A DNA stretch of 26,848 bases, taken from positions 1-26,848 of the forward strand of contig DATKXO010000048.1 in assembly GCA_035528995.1 (NCBI GenBank), read 5' to 3'. The translations under genes were made by a program, and so were the position numbers. This DNA is from DATKXO01 sp035528995. Its GTDB lineage: Bacteria; Planctomycetota; Phycisphaerae; UBA1845. Positions 13,818 to 21,597 of this stretch are shown in pieces; position 1 is the first letter of the stretch; every line of letters starts with the position of its first letter. A model generated the notes under the pieces. The model was not told where the DNA came from, did not search any database, and saw only the letters and a list, made by a program, of their open reading frames with translations.

Positions 13818-13823
13818 CGGCCC

Positions 13824-14222
13824 TCAAAAATGACCCATCGGGCACCCGCCGACCGCTTGGACGCGGCGGGTTTCTTTCTCCGGACATGCCCGTCCGCACG
13901 GGGGCGAGCGGTCCGACACCTGGCGGGCACCACGGAAGTACCGCTCTTCGATCGCCTCGCAGATCTCCACGAGGCGAGTGCCGTCGCGCGGGCCTGGCCG
14001 ACCAATCGCTTCGTTGTCGGAGTCGATCACTCGCCCTTCGTCGTACTCGCCGTCCGGACATTCCAGGCACAGTTCCCGGTTCCGGGTCGCGAGCTTCTGT
14101 GTGTTTTCCGGAGGCTCGCCTGGCCAGCCCGGCTGGCCCGTCATCTCGGAGACTGCACCCAGGTGGCCAAACTCTCGCACCATTGATTCCGGCGTGATCA
14201 GGCCCGGCGCATACGAATCCAT
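13824..14222 (-). CDS. Small protein at the end of the tail operon, unknown
   Basis: 132 aa beginning MDSYAPGLITPESMVREFGH. Nine bases separate it from the stop of the 912-aa gene, and GAAGG seven bases before the ATG overlaps that stop region, so it is translated from the same transcript. The sequence is hydrophilic and contains a CLEC motif (LCLECPDGEYDEG), an acidic segment and RLVEICEAIEERYFRG, probably a helix, then a basic Cys-containing C-terminus. There is no signal peptide or membrane segment. Overlapping plus-strand frames exist in the same stretch, but the operon spacing and Shine-Dalgarno position favour this one. I cannot assign a function; a small tail accessory or lysis-module protein would fit the position. 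Confidence 0.5.
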   Translation of the reverse strand: MDSYAPGLITPESMVREFGHLGAVSEMTGQPGWPGEPPENTQKLATRNRELCLECPDGEYDEGRVIDSDNEAIGRPGPRDGTRLVEICEAIEERYFRGARQVSDRSPPCGRACPEKETRRVQAVGGCPMGHF

Positions 14223-14231
14223 GGCAGCCCT

Positions 14232-16970
14232 TCACGGGAAGATCGCCAAACTGTTCCCTCGGCCACACACCTGCACGCGAGGTGAATCGGCTGGCTCACA
14301 GCCGCACAACTTTGTTGCAATCGCCTGCGGCCGCATATACAACCAGGGCGGCAAGACGCCGCCACCGAGCGACACCTCAGGTTCGCACACGTTGCATATC
14401 TCAATCGGCGCCGTGAAGTGCGCACCACGGCCGACTTCGATCTTGCCGAGCGAGACAACCATCGGAGGCCCTCGGCCTTCCGTCGCCCACGGCTGCTCGA
14501 CCACTCCGCCGAGCCAGCACGTCTCCTCGCGTATAACGGATGTCACGTAGTGAGCCCGGAAAAGCAGATGGGCGCCCTCTTTTTTGACGCGCACGTCAAC
14601 CGAAGGCTCCAGTATCCATGTTCTTGGCATGCGCACACTGTGTGGCCACCACGGATCGCTGATCATCAAGCAGGCGTCATCCGGCGAGCCTGGCGTCGGG
14701 TCACAGATCGGGTCGTCAGGATAGAAATCACACCAATCCGACTTGTACTTATACCCACAGTCGTACGTCGGCCCGCCCTGCCCGACAAGCGTCCAGTGTT
14801 GACTGCCACAGAAGGTGCCAGGGTTGAGCCCCCGCCAGGTCGGCGGCAGAATGATCATCTGTCCGGGAACCTCTACCCACAGCGGCCGATCGGCGCTGGT
14901 GAATAGAGCAATGTCTGAGCAGTCCTCGTTGGGGTCCTGGTTGTGCAGCTTGCCGAGTAGATCCGCAACGGTCGGCCTGTTGGCTGGGCAGAAGACCCAT
15001 TCGCCGTTCGTCGCATCGAAGCCGTTTGGCCACCGATCCGTCGCCGGGACCAACGGCCCATATCGTGACGCCTCGATGATCCCCGGCGTTCCGTCTACCA
15101 GGTGCTGGTGAGCCAGCTCCCACGAGCGCCACAGCCGACAGATGTATTCATACGCCGCCCCGTCCTCGCCCATGTTGGGCACACCCATCCTCGCTAGGAG
15201 GTTCTTGGCCGACGGGTTGATCCCGCAACTGTACGCGTCATAGGCCCGGTCGATGATACCCAGGTGCTCCTGGCGGAGCTGGCCGAGGTAACCCGACACG
15301 TCGGTGAGCTGCACCGCCGTGATTTGTGGCAGGCACTCGCGTCCGCCGAGGACCTGGATGTCGCCGGGCCCGTCGAGCGACTCGGGCGTCTGCCAGTTGA
15401 CGCCGGAGATCCCCGCCGTCGCCGTGATCACACCGCTGAGTCCCTGCACGCCCTCGCCGGTCGTGATGGTGAAGCTTTCGACCAGATCAAACTCGTCGGC
15501 CACCCATTTGGCTAGCGAGTCGCCCGCTGGGATCGCGAACGCCGTCCGCATGTTGGCCTCGGTGTACTCCGCATCAGCCTCCCAGTCCGCCTCGACGACT
15601 CGCGAAGTGTGCCCCCACGTCGCCACCTCGTACAGAAATCGCTTGTGCCCCGGGTCGCAGGACGGGTAGTCGTCGTAATCGGGCGGATTGTCGCAGTTCG
15701 TCCGACACAGGTTACAGAACGACACTTCATAACCTTCGCACGACTCCGTTGGCGGCTTCCACACACAGTAGCAGCCCAGCGACGACAGGTCCTTGTCCCG
15801 CTTGGCCGCCCCGCACGTGCCGGTGGTCCCCTCCAGCGTGCCCGGGTCCGGGCAATTGATTCCCGTCGTGGTGATCGTCACCGGCACGCTGAACTGGAAA
15901 TCCGCCTGTTTGCCGAGTAGTACGACCACCCAGACGCGCAGCGTGAGCCGCAACTTGCCGGCCTCCTCGTCGTGAGCCAGTGTCGCCTGGAGGTTGACAA
16001 ACACCTGTCCCTCGGTCCGGATGTCGAACGGCAACCTCATGCTCGCCTCAGCGCCGTCCCACCTCAAGCTCGAATCGTGCAGTGGCCCCGGTCCGTTCAT
16101 CACTCGCCGGTCGCCGACGATCGGGAACGGCTGGCTGTGGAGCCACACACCGTCGGTCGGCGCGTCGGCGATCTCGACCGCCGCCGCCGTCCCGACGCCG
16201 GTGCCCGTCGTGTGGTGCGGCAACATCGCCTTGAATGGCAGGCAGTCGGCACCCCGCTCGTCGACCCAACCCTCCACTGCGTGCGCGCCCACCAGGGTCC
16301 CATCGAAGAAAATCGGCGACGGCACCCCCGGCGGGTCGTAACCCAGGCCGGCGACCCCCTCCGTCCATTGCCGGATGAACGCGTCCGGCGCCGGGCCGTG
16401 CACTACCGACGGGTTCGCGATCGTCACGTTAAATGGCGTTCCCTCGAAGCCGCCGTCGAGACGGTAGGGCGTCGGGTAGACCTCCCACTCGAACCCCAGG
16501 CCGAGCGGCTGAGGTTCACAGACCTCGTCGGTCGGTGACCGCAGAGCACACTCCTCATTCTCGGCGTCCAGGGCGACGATGCCGAACTGCCCCTCCAGTT
16601 GCATCGGGTCCAAACGCACGGCCGTGTCTTCGGGCGGTTCGTCGGCGGATTGGACCACCACGCAATACTTGCCATTCTTGGCGGGTTCACAGCGCAGCGC
16701 CGCGAGCTCGCCGGCGGCGTCCTCGAGCAGCAGCACATAATCCCCGGCGGCAATCGCCCCGGCGGGTTTCACATACAGTGACGCGCCGACGACTGTGCCG
16801 TCGGCCTTCGATTGTCTGATCTCGATCCGACCGCCGGCCTCGTCGGCCACCGCCCGATAGAGCAGCGCGCGCAGCCGGAGGCTCCCTCGCCTGCGGCCTG
16901 ATCGTGGCGGCCCGCCAGGCGGCTTGACCAGCCGTTGTTGTCGATCGCGGATAGCGCCTGCGTCGATCAC
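14232..16970 (-). CDS. Large cysteine-rich phage tail-tip protein, 912 aa
   Basis: Starts at GTG 16970, overlapping the stop of the preceding small gene as GTGA. Residues 1-65 form a basic segment (RSGRRRGSLRLRALLYRAVADEAGGRIEIR) homologous to the whole upstream 72-aa protein. The following strands (residues 66-110, VKPAGAIAAGDYVLLLEDAAGELAAL) and the region to about 350 look like structural beta domains. From about residue 372 a stretch INCPDP...GTCG...GCYC...FCNLCRTNC...PSC holds nine cysteines in about 70 residues. More clusters lie near 720-760 (TYDCGYKYKSDWCDF...PICDP...DAC) and at the C-terminus (CNVCEPE...CGCEP...VCGRG). There is no N-terminal signal peptide. Position after the hub and fibre genes suggests a tail-tip or receptor-interacting component. 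The cysteines could hold zinc or form disulfides on an exposed virion part. I do not recognise the family. Confidence 0.7.
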   Translation of the reverse strand: MIDAGAIRDRQQRLVKPPGGPPRSGRRRGSLRLRALLYRAVADEAGGRIEIRQSKADGTVVGASLYVKPAGAIAAGDYVLLLEDAAGELAALRCEPAKNGKYCVVVQSADEPPEDTAVRLDPMQLEGQFGIVALDAENEECALRSPTDEVCEPQPLGLGFEWEVYPTPYRLDGGFEGTPFNVTIANPSVVHGPAPDAFIRQWTEGVAGLGYDPPGVPSPIFFDGTLVGAHAVEGWVDERGADCLPFKAMLPHHTTGTGVGTAAAVEIADAPTDGVWLHSQPFPIVGDRRVMNGPGPLHDSSLRWDGAEASMRLPFDIRTEGQVFVNLQATLAHDEEAGKLRLTLRVWVVVLLGKQADFQFSVPVTITTTGINCPDPGTLEGTTGTCGAAKRDKDLSSLGCYCVWKPPTESCEGYEVSFCNLCRTNCDNPPDYDDYPSCDPGHKRFLYEVATWGHTSRVVEADWEADAEYTEANMRTAFAIPAGDSLAKWVADEFDLVESFTITTGEGVQGLSGVITATAGISGVNWQTPESLDGPGDIQVLGGRECLPQITAVQLTDVSGYLGQLRQEHLGIIDRAYDAYSCGINPSAKNLLARMGVPNMGEDGAAYEYICRLWRSWELAHQHLVDGTPGIIEASRYGPLVPATDRWPNGFDATNGEWVFCPANRPTVADLLGKLHNQDPNEDCSDIALFTSADRPLWVEVPGQMIILPPTWRGLNPGTFCGSQHWTLVGQGGPTYDCGYKYKSDWCDFYPDDPICDPTPGSPDDACLMISDPWWPHSVRMPRTWILEPSVDVRVKKEGAHLLFRAHYVTSVIREETCWLGGVVEQPWATEGRGPPMVVSLGKIEVGRGAHFTAPIEICNVCEPEVSLGGGVLPPWLYMRPQAIATKLCGCEPADSPRVQVCGRGNSLAIFP

Positions 16971-17185
16971 TGCTGCGGCACCTTTGGTGTCTTCGACGCG
17001 CCGACCACTGTCCCGTCGGCCGTCGATCGCCTGATTTCGATCCGCCCGCCGGTCGCGTTGGCCACCGCCCGGTAGAGCAGTGCGTGCAGTCGGATACTGC
17101 CTCGGCCCCGTCCGGATCGCGGCGCCTCGGCCGCCGGCTTTCCCAGCCGTCTCTGTCGATCGCGAACGTCGCCGGCCTCGGTCAT
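16967..17185 (-). CDS. 72-aa partial duplicate of the 912-aa gene's N-terminus
   Basis: MTEAGDVRDRQRRLGKPAAE... aligns without gaps to residues 1-64 of the next protein (MIDAGAIRDRQQRLVKPPGG...), with 46 of 64 positions identical by my count. It then diverges into KTPKVPQQ and stops. The two starts are 215 bp apart, and the nucleotide sequences are also clearly related. The start ATG overlaps the upstream gene's TGA (ATGA) and the stop overlaps the downstream GTG (GTGA), so it is translationally coupled on both sides. Either it is a functional short paralogue (an Arg-rich peptide with a helix LLYRAVAN) or the scar of a tandem duplication that left a truncated first copy. The intact frame and neat overlaps argue for at least recent selection. 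Confidence 0.65.
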   Translation of the reverse strand: MTEAGDVRDRQRRLGKPAAEAPRSGRGRGSIRLHALLYRAVANATGGRIEIRRSTADGTVVGASKTPKVPQQ

Positions 17186-18162
17186 CGCCGCAAGTCCTCC
17201 ACCGCCCGGGCCTCGACCCCGGGGATCCCCGCCGGCCCCACGGCCATGGCTGTCGCCGCCAGCGTCACCGGCCCGGCCCCGGCGTGCCTCGCCTCGTCGG
17301 CGTTGCGGGCCAGCACGTCGAACTTCCGCTCGACTCCGTCGTCATACACTCCGGTCGTGAACCGGTACACCCGCCCCGGCCCGACGAACGGCACGTAGGC
17401 CAGCCCGGTGTTCGAGTCCGTGAGCGGCGTCTCGTAGTCGATCGTCCCCGTGCCGGCGTCGTCGAACACCTGGAAGTCAGCCGGCCAGGCCCCGCCTCCG
17501 ACCGACGGGTACCTCCACCGCAGCCTGAACTTGCCGCCCGCGATCGCCTCCGCGTCCAGAAACCTCACCGCGTTGGGCAGCGGCCCGCGTATCGCGTGAG
17601 CCGCGTCGAACTCGACTCGAACGGGCTTCGACAGGACGCTGACCAGCCCGCCACCCGACAGCACCGCCGTCGCGTAGTAGTAGAACGTGTCGGCCGCGCC
17701 GTCGCCGTGCTCGATCCACGGCATGTCCGGCACCCGCAGCGGCAGCATCCAGAACGTGTCGGCCGGCGACGGGTCCGCTGGGCACGCCGCCGCCAGCGTT
17801 AGGTGCCCGCCGGCGAACGCGGTCACCCGCCGGTACCGACCCTGCTGTGTCCCGTCGGCCATGACCACCAGGTGGTCGATCCAGTAGTCGTCCGCTTCGT
17901 CCAGCGACGCCGCCTCCAGGTCTGTCCCGCTGCACGTGGTCACCGCCGCGTAGTGCGGCAGGGCGATCCCCACGACGTTGGCGGCATCCACCACCGCCTC
18001 GTTCTCGTGCGACCGCATCAGCAGCCGGGCCGGCTCCAGCGTCGCCGGCAGGCCGTCCGGCGTGAGCCCGATCCCCGACGCCGCGCACAACGGCGAGTGC
18101 CGCAAGTCGCCGTCGCCGGCGGCCCAGACCTGCTCGATCCACTGTTTGAGCAGCGATCCCAT
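17182..18162 (-). CDS. Phage tail-associated protein with C-terminal Fn3-like domain, 326 aa
   Basis: Begins MGSLLKQWIEQVWAAGDGDL and contains SGIGLTPDGLPATLEPARLL. The middle has strands with DYWIDHLVVMADGTQQGRYRRVTAFAGGHLTL, a pattern for small beta-barrels that bind or decorate the tail. The segment GGKFRLRWRYPSVGGGAWPADFQVFDDAGTG...GRVYRFTTGVYDDG resembles a fibronectin type III fold (W-R-Y...F.V..d.g). It ends in Arg-rich AVEDLRR with its TGA overlapping the next ATG. There is no signal peptide. The precise tail role is unknown; the position after the fibre genes suggests a peripheral component. Confidence 0.62.
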   Translation of the reverse strand: MGSLLKQWIEQVWAAGDGDLRHSPLCAASGIGLTPDGLPATLEPARLLMRSHENEAVVDAANVVGIALPHYAAVTTCSGTDLEAASLDEADDYWIDHLVVMADGTQQGRYRRVTAFAGGHLTLAAACPADPSPADTFWMLPLRVPDMPWIEHGDGAADTFYYYATAVLSGGGLVSVLSKPVRVEFDAAHAIRGPLPNAVRFLDAEAIAGGKFRLRWRYPSVGGGAWPADFQVFDDAGTGTIDYETPLTDSNTGLAYVPFVGPGRVYRFTTGVYDDGVERKFDVLARNADEARHAGAGPVTLAATAMAVGPAGIPGVEARAVEDLRR

Positions 18163-18183
18163 AACACAAGGCCCGCATGCGGG

Positions 18184-18711
18184 TTAGACCGGGTTAAACT
18201 CCCGCTTGGTGTCGTCCGTCGGATCGACCGGATCACTCTGGTACAGCACGTTCGCCGGGTCGCGTCGATCGAGCAGCTCCAATCGCCCCGGATGGTCGCC
18301 CACGACCAGCTTCCGCCAGGCCACCTCCCCGGCCACGGCCAGGTCCACGTCTCGCCAGTCCGCCGGGGCCGAGCGGATCTCGCCACCGTGGTATCTGGGC
18401 GAAGCGCTCGCCGTCCCGTCGACATCTACGTCGTAGATGACCTTGACCACCTCGCCGCCGCTCACCTCGACAACCGGCAACGCGAAGTTGTGCTGGTACT
18501 TGCCTGCCGAGTTCGTCGAATCGACCTCGACCATCGGGATGTCGTCTTTGGCCGCTCCCCACGACAGGTCCGCCTGCAGGTACTTCCCGTCGTTCGTGCC
18601 GCCGATGGCGCGGATGGTGAGCGTCGGCGACAGCCCGGTCGCCGGGTCCCCGGCACTGTCGGTCAACTTGGCCATGATCGGCTCGACGCTGCCGGCTCTG
18701 GCATCGCTCAT
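18184..18711 (-). CDS. Phage tail protein, upper-baseplate-like, 175 aa
   Basis: The frame has a hydrophilic start MSDARAGSVEPIMAKLTDSAG. The segment AGDPATGLSPTLTIRAIGGTNDGKYLQA recalls the first strand of small phage baseplate or fibre-attachment domains that read G...tGLsPTlTIr. Then KYQHNFALPVVEVSGGEVVKVIYDVDVDG follows, a beta-hairpin typical of such proteins. The C-terminal half (VAWRKLVVGDHPGRLELLDRRDPANVLYQSDP) describes another small beta unit. GAGG about ten bases upstream of ATG 18711 supports the start, although the later MAKL Met is an alternative. It sits 21 bases before the 326-aa gene. Family assignment is tentative. Confidence 0.58.
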   Translation of the reverse strand: MSDARAGSVEPIMAKLTDSAGDPATGLSPTLTIRAIGGTNDGKYLQADLSWGAAKDDIPMVEVDSTNSAGKYQHNFALPVVEVSGGEVVKVIYDVDVDGTASASPRYHGGEIRSAPADWRDVDLAVAGEVAWRKLVVGDHPGRLELLDRRDPANVLYQSDPVDPTDDTKREFNPV

Positions 18712-18744
18712 ATCAGAATACCTCGCAGAAGTTTTCCGCGCGCA

Positions 18745-19014
18745 TCAGTCCTGTATCTCCTCGTAGATCGCCCGCATGAGGCGGATCACGCTCTTTACCG
18801 CCCGGGCCACCTGCGCCTGCGTGATGTCGCCGAGCGGCGTCTGCACAAACTCCCGGCACTGGCTGATGTCCGCGGCGTACTCCGCCCGCAAGGCGTGCTG
18901 CTCCGTGCGGTCACGAATCGTCCAGTTGTCCCCTTGCTGATCCACATCCCAGCCTGGAGGTAGATCACCGGGCGGCGGACCCGTCCCCGTCTGTCCATCA
19001 GTGTATTCGGGCAT
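18745..19014 (-). CDS. Small phage protein of unknown function, 89 aa
   Basis: The start was set at ATG 19014 because GGAGG lies seven bases upstream, directly after the stop of the previous gene. The longer frame to 19035 would overlap that gene and lack a site. The protein begins MPEYTDGQTGTGPPPGD, and the first 30 residues are Gly/Pro-rich and probably disordered. The rest is helical: TEQHALRAEYAADISQCREFVQTPLGDITQAQVARAVKSVIRLMRAIYEEIQD. No signal peptide or transmembrane segment is seen. An assembly helper or small tail-fibre accessory would fit, but there is no specific evidence. Confidence 0.6.
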   Translation of the reverse strand: MPEYTDGQTGTGPPPGDLPPGWDVDQQGDNWTIRDRTEQHALRAEYAADISQCREFVQTPLGDITQAQVARAVKSVIRLMRAIYEEIQD

Positions 19015-19024
19015 CAAAAACCTC

Positions 19025-19777
19025 CTACGGCACAAGCGGGCGAATGTTGGGGGTGTAGGTGTTGGTTGACATCGTTACAGCCGGGAACGGGTTCGGTAGC
19101 CCAGCAGCGTAGGCGGAAGACCCGTGACAGTACGTCCCCAAGAGCGAGACAGGAAGGGCGACCGGCAAGAGGCCGGCGCCGACGGTCTGGCGGGCCTGGA
19201 TCTCTCCTGCGGACGCTTCAAACTGGATTGCCAGGAAATACTTACCCGGGCCGGCCACGTAGCCGGCCAGCGAACTCCACTTGTTGCCGGTGGCGTCCAG
19301 GTCAATTTCGGCGCCCCCCTGCAACAACGCTCCCGGCTCGTTGTCGGTATCATCCCACTCGTAGAGGCCGAGCCGGGCACCGTCGCCCACGCCGCCGGCA
19401 ACAGAAACATAAACTCCCAGGGCTGAGATCGTCTGCCCGAGGGTCCGGAAAGGAACGGCCATTATTCGATCAGCCACGCAGGCCTTGGTGCTCGTGGCGT
19501 ACTGCCCGCCCGTCCAGGAATCCAGTCCGCACATCCCGCTCGTGGGACTGACGCCGAGGACGTTCTTGAGGACCGCCACGACTTGCGCCGCCGTCAGCGC
19601 CCCCACGTCTCCGGCCCCCCGCCCGAACAGCGTGTTGGGTGCCAGGGCCACGTTCACCGGCACTCCGGCGGAGATTGCCGCAATGAAGCTCTGGTCCAGC
19701 AGCAGGCTCTTCATGATCGCCCCGGCCGCATCGACGGTCGTGGCGTTCACATCCTTACTGTTCGGGCTGCAAAGCAT
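19025..19777 (-). CDS. Phage adhesin-like protein with jelly-roll-like domain, 250 aa
   Basis: The start ATG lies three bases after the stop of the fibre gene, with GCAGGAGT overlapping it as ribosome binding site. Residues 1-85 look helical and hydrophobic (DAAGAIMKSLLLDQSFIAAI, LTAAQVVAVLKNVLG). The second half, DRIMAVPFRTLGQTISALGV, YVSVAGGVGDGARLGLYEWD, then GKYFLAIQF, follows a carbohydrate-binding-type jelly-roll pattern (strand-loop-GLYeWDD..nePG). Such domains often form receptor-binding tips of tail fibres. It ends with aromatic and Pro residues (NTYTPNIRPLVP). No signal peptide is present. The position directly after the repeat-bearing fibre suggests that it is that fibre's adhesin. 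Confidence 0.62.
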   Translation of the reverse strand: MLCSPNSKDVNATTVDAAGAIMKSLLLDQSFIAAISAGVPVNVALAPNTLFGRGAGDVGALTAAQVVAVLKNVLGVSPTSGMCGLDSWTGGQYATSTKACVADRIMAVPFRTLGQTISALGVYVSVAGGVGDGARLGLYEWDDTDNEPGALLQGGAEIDLDATGNKWSSLAGYVAGPGKYFLAIQFEASAGEIQARQTVGAGLLPVALPVSLLGTYCHGSSAYAAGLPNPFPAVTMSTNTYTPNIRPLVP

Positions 19778-19780
19778 GGT

Positions 19781-21100
19781 CTACTCCTGCAGTTTCGCCC
19801 GGCCATTGAGTACCACGGTGAGATCGGACCCGGCCACCGCCGACCCGATCTGCTCGATCTCGATGGTGACCACCTCGCCGGCCGTCACCGCGTGGTTCTT
19901 GGTGGCACTGGTGTCCTGATACGCCGCCGCCGCGATGTTGATCATCTCCGCCTGGTTGGTGAAGATGCTGTTGCCGTCCACTCGCACGTCGCAGATCAGC
20001 GCGGCCCCCGTCGGCGCCGTGTTCACCCTGCCCGTCGCCGCGATGATCGTGAAGTCGACCGGCGCCACCCATTCGATCTCCAGCACCTTCACCGACTGCG
20101 CGCCGGAGAAATACCAGCTCGGGCTGTAGGGTACGATCAATTCGCTGGTGTCGATCTGCACGCCCTTGCCGCTGGCCAGCAGCAGGTCGCCGGCAAGGTT
20201 TGCATCCTCTGCCGTCAGGTCCTTGGCCTGCAGGTCCACGTACGCCGAGTCCGCCGCGTTGCGTAGGTCCCACTTGGACGCCGACGCCGCCTTGAGCAGT
20301 GGCCCGCTCGACGCCGCCAGAAGCTGCAGCGTCGCTCCGTCGGCCGCCATGGTCGATCCGAACGTGGCCACCCCGGTCACGTCCAGCGTCGCGGCCACCG
20401 TCGCGTCGTCGGCCGTCAGGTCGAGGATCTGCAGGTCCACGTAGGCCGCGTCCGCCGCGTTCCGCAGGCCGAACTTGGTGGTCGATTCCGCCTTGATCAG
20501 CGGCCCGCTCGAACCACTGTCGAGCTGGAACGTTGCCGAGGTTGTCGTGCCCAGTTCGCCCAGGTCCACCACCAGGTTCAGGTTGCAGAATCGCAAGTCG
20601 GTCACCGACGTGACCGCACCGCCGGCGGCCACCACCGAGGCCAGCTTGATGTACGTGCTCTCGTCCGCCGGCCAGCCCGTTCCGTCGGTCACGATCTTGA
20701 GCGTCTGGTCGGCGTCCAGGTAAACATAGTTCGTGTCGTCGTCGGTCACCGCCTGCCCCGTCGCCCCGCCGAACGTCTTCTGCACGCCGGCGATCTGATA
20801 GGCCATCGGAAACGCCCCCACGTCCAGCGCGGTCTCCGCCCACACCGAGCCCTGGGCCACCCGGGCCACCAGGTTCAGCAGCCGCTGCTCGTTGCGGTTC
20901 ATTTGCACGTTCAGCGTAGGACTCGACGTTTCATCCGCGCCCTTGGCAATAAAGGGCACCTGGGTGCCCGCGTGCGTCGTGCCGTCCAGGGCGTCCGCCG
21001 CCTCGTTGCCCGGCCAGGGGATGGCCGGGTACGTGTCGCCAAAGGCGAACGCGGGAACCAGTGCGAACAGCACCGCCAGGATTAACCATCGCGCCTTCAC
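19781..21100 (-). CDS. Tail fibre-like protein with predicted signal peptide and 67-aa repeats
   Basis: 439 aa starting at GTG 21100, with a perfect AGGAGG eight bases upstream. The N-terminus MKARWLILAVLFALVPAFAF has the charge, hydrophobic core and AFAFGD cleavage region of a Sec signal peptide, which is unusual for a virion protein. Residues 120-172 (TNYVYLDADQTLKIVTDGTGW, STYIKLASVVAAGGAVTSVTDLRF) match the fold that often leads phage fibre shafts. Two repeats with period 67 aa (201 bp) follow: FGLRNAADAAYVDLQ at 210-224 and WDLRNAADSAYVDLQ at 277-291, each preceded by SSGPLIKA or SSGPLLKA. The C-terminal domain (315-439) is a beta sandwich with IEWVAPVDFTIIAATGRVNT. The repeats fit a trimeric beta-helix shaft. 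It could instead be a host-surface protein captured in the operon. Confidence 0.66.
   Translation of the reverse strand: MKARWLILAVLFALVPAFAFGDTYPAIPWPGNEAADALDGTTHAGTQVPFIAKGADETSSPTLNVQMNRNEQRLLNLVARVAQGSVWAETALDVGAFPMAYQIAGVQKTFGGATGQAVTDDDTNYVYLDADQTLKIVTDGTGWPADESTYIKLASVVAAGGAVTSVTDLRFCNLNLVVDLGELGTTTSATFQLDSGSSGPLIKAESTTKFGLRNAADAAYVDLQILDLTADDATVAATLDVTGVATFGSTMAADGATLQLLAASSGPLLKAASASKWDLRNAADSAYVDLQAKDLTAEDANLAGDLLLASGKGVQIDTSELIVPYSPSWYFSGAQSVKVLEIEWVAPVDFTIIAATGRVNTAPTGAALICDVRVDGNSIFTNQAEMINIAAAAYQDTSATKNHAVTAGEVVTIEIEQIGSAVAGSDLTVVLNGRAKLQE
20229..20630. repeat. 201-bp direct repeats inside the fibre gene
   Basis: CTGCAGGTCCACGTA occurs at 20228 and again at 20429, and the flanking sequence is recognisably similar over most of each 201-bp unit. 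The repeats encode the 67-residue modules of the fibre shaft, so unit number could change by recombination. Confidence 0.6.
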
Positions 21101-21119
21101 TATCGAACCTCCTTGTTCG

Positions 21120-21596
21120 TTACCTCATCCGATCCGCGCTCTTGATCGTCACCACGCCGCCGCTGTAGCTCACGAACTCCGCCGCTCCCGGCGCCGGCGG
21201 CCTGGCCGACACCACCACGTTCACCGTCGCCGCCGCGTCGGGTGTCACGTTCCCGGCCGCATCCACGCTCTGAATAGCGAACGTTCGCAGCCCGAAGCAC
21301 GGCGGCACCGCCACCTGCAGGCTCACCCGCTCGATCGACCCGCCCTTGGGCCCCTCGCCCTTGCCCCCCTCTCCCTTGCCCGTTCGCCCGGCCGCGCCTC
21401 CGCCGCCCTTGGTGACACCCTTGGCCCCGACGCCCTTACCGCCGCGCGGCAGTTGCCCGGGGAACAGGTCCTCCGCCAGCGGCAGCAGCGGGTTATCCGC
21501 CGCCGTCTCGCCGTACGGTCCGTTCCAGTAGACCGCCACGCGGTGCCCCGGCACGTGCGTCTCGAGCAGCTCGGCCATGACCTCGACCCGGTGCAC
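21120..21596 (-). CDS. Phage tail protein with Gly/Lys linker and Fn3-like end
   Basis: The start was set at GTG 21596, where AGGGGG lies eight bases upstream, one base after the previous gene's stop. The frame also extends to GTG 21614 inside that gene. Starting at 21596 gives 158 aa. The N-terminal part HRVEVMAELLETHVPGHRVAVYWNGPYGE looks like a small fold attached to the hub. Next comes a strongly biased linker, GGKGVGAKGVTKGGGG, then GRTGKGEGGKGEGPKGGS, composed almost only of Gly, Lys, Ala and Glu. The end (ERVSLQVAVPPCFGLRTFAIQSVDAAGNVTPDAAATVNVVV) has the D..GN.t pattern of an Fn3 or big-Ig-like domain. A flexible positively charged spacer between hub and fibre is a plausible role (inference). 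Confidence 0.6.
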   Translation of the reverse strand: MHRVEVMAELLETHVPGHRVAVYWNGPYGETAADNPLLPLAEDLFPGQLPRGGKGVGAKGVTKGGGGAAGRTGKGEGGKGEGPKGGSIERVSLQVAVPPCFGLRTFAIQSVDAAGNVTPDAAATVNVVVSARPPAPGAAEFVSYSGGVVTIKSADRMR

Positions 21597-21597
21597 G

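Noticed and set aside
13792..14268. Alternative 158-codon minus-strand frame and plus-strand frames 13830-14186 / 13978-14550 at the end of the tail operon
   Set aside because: They overlap the 132-aa frame, which has better spacing to the upstream stop and a Shine-Dalgarno match.
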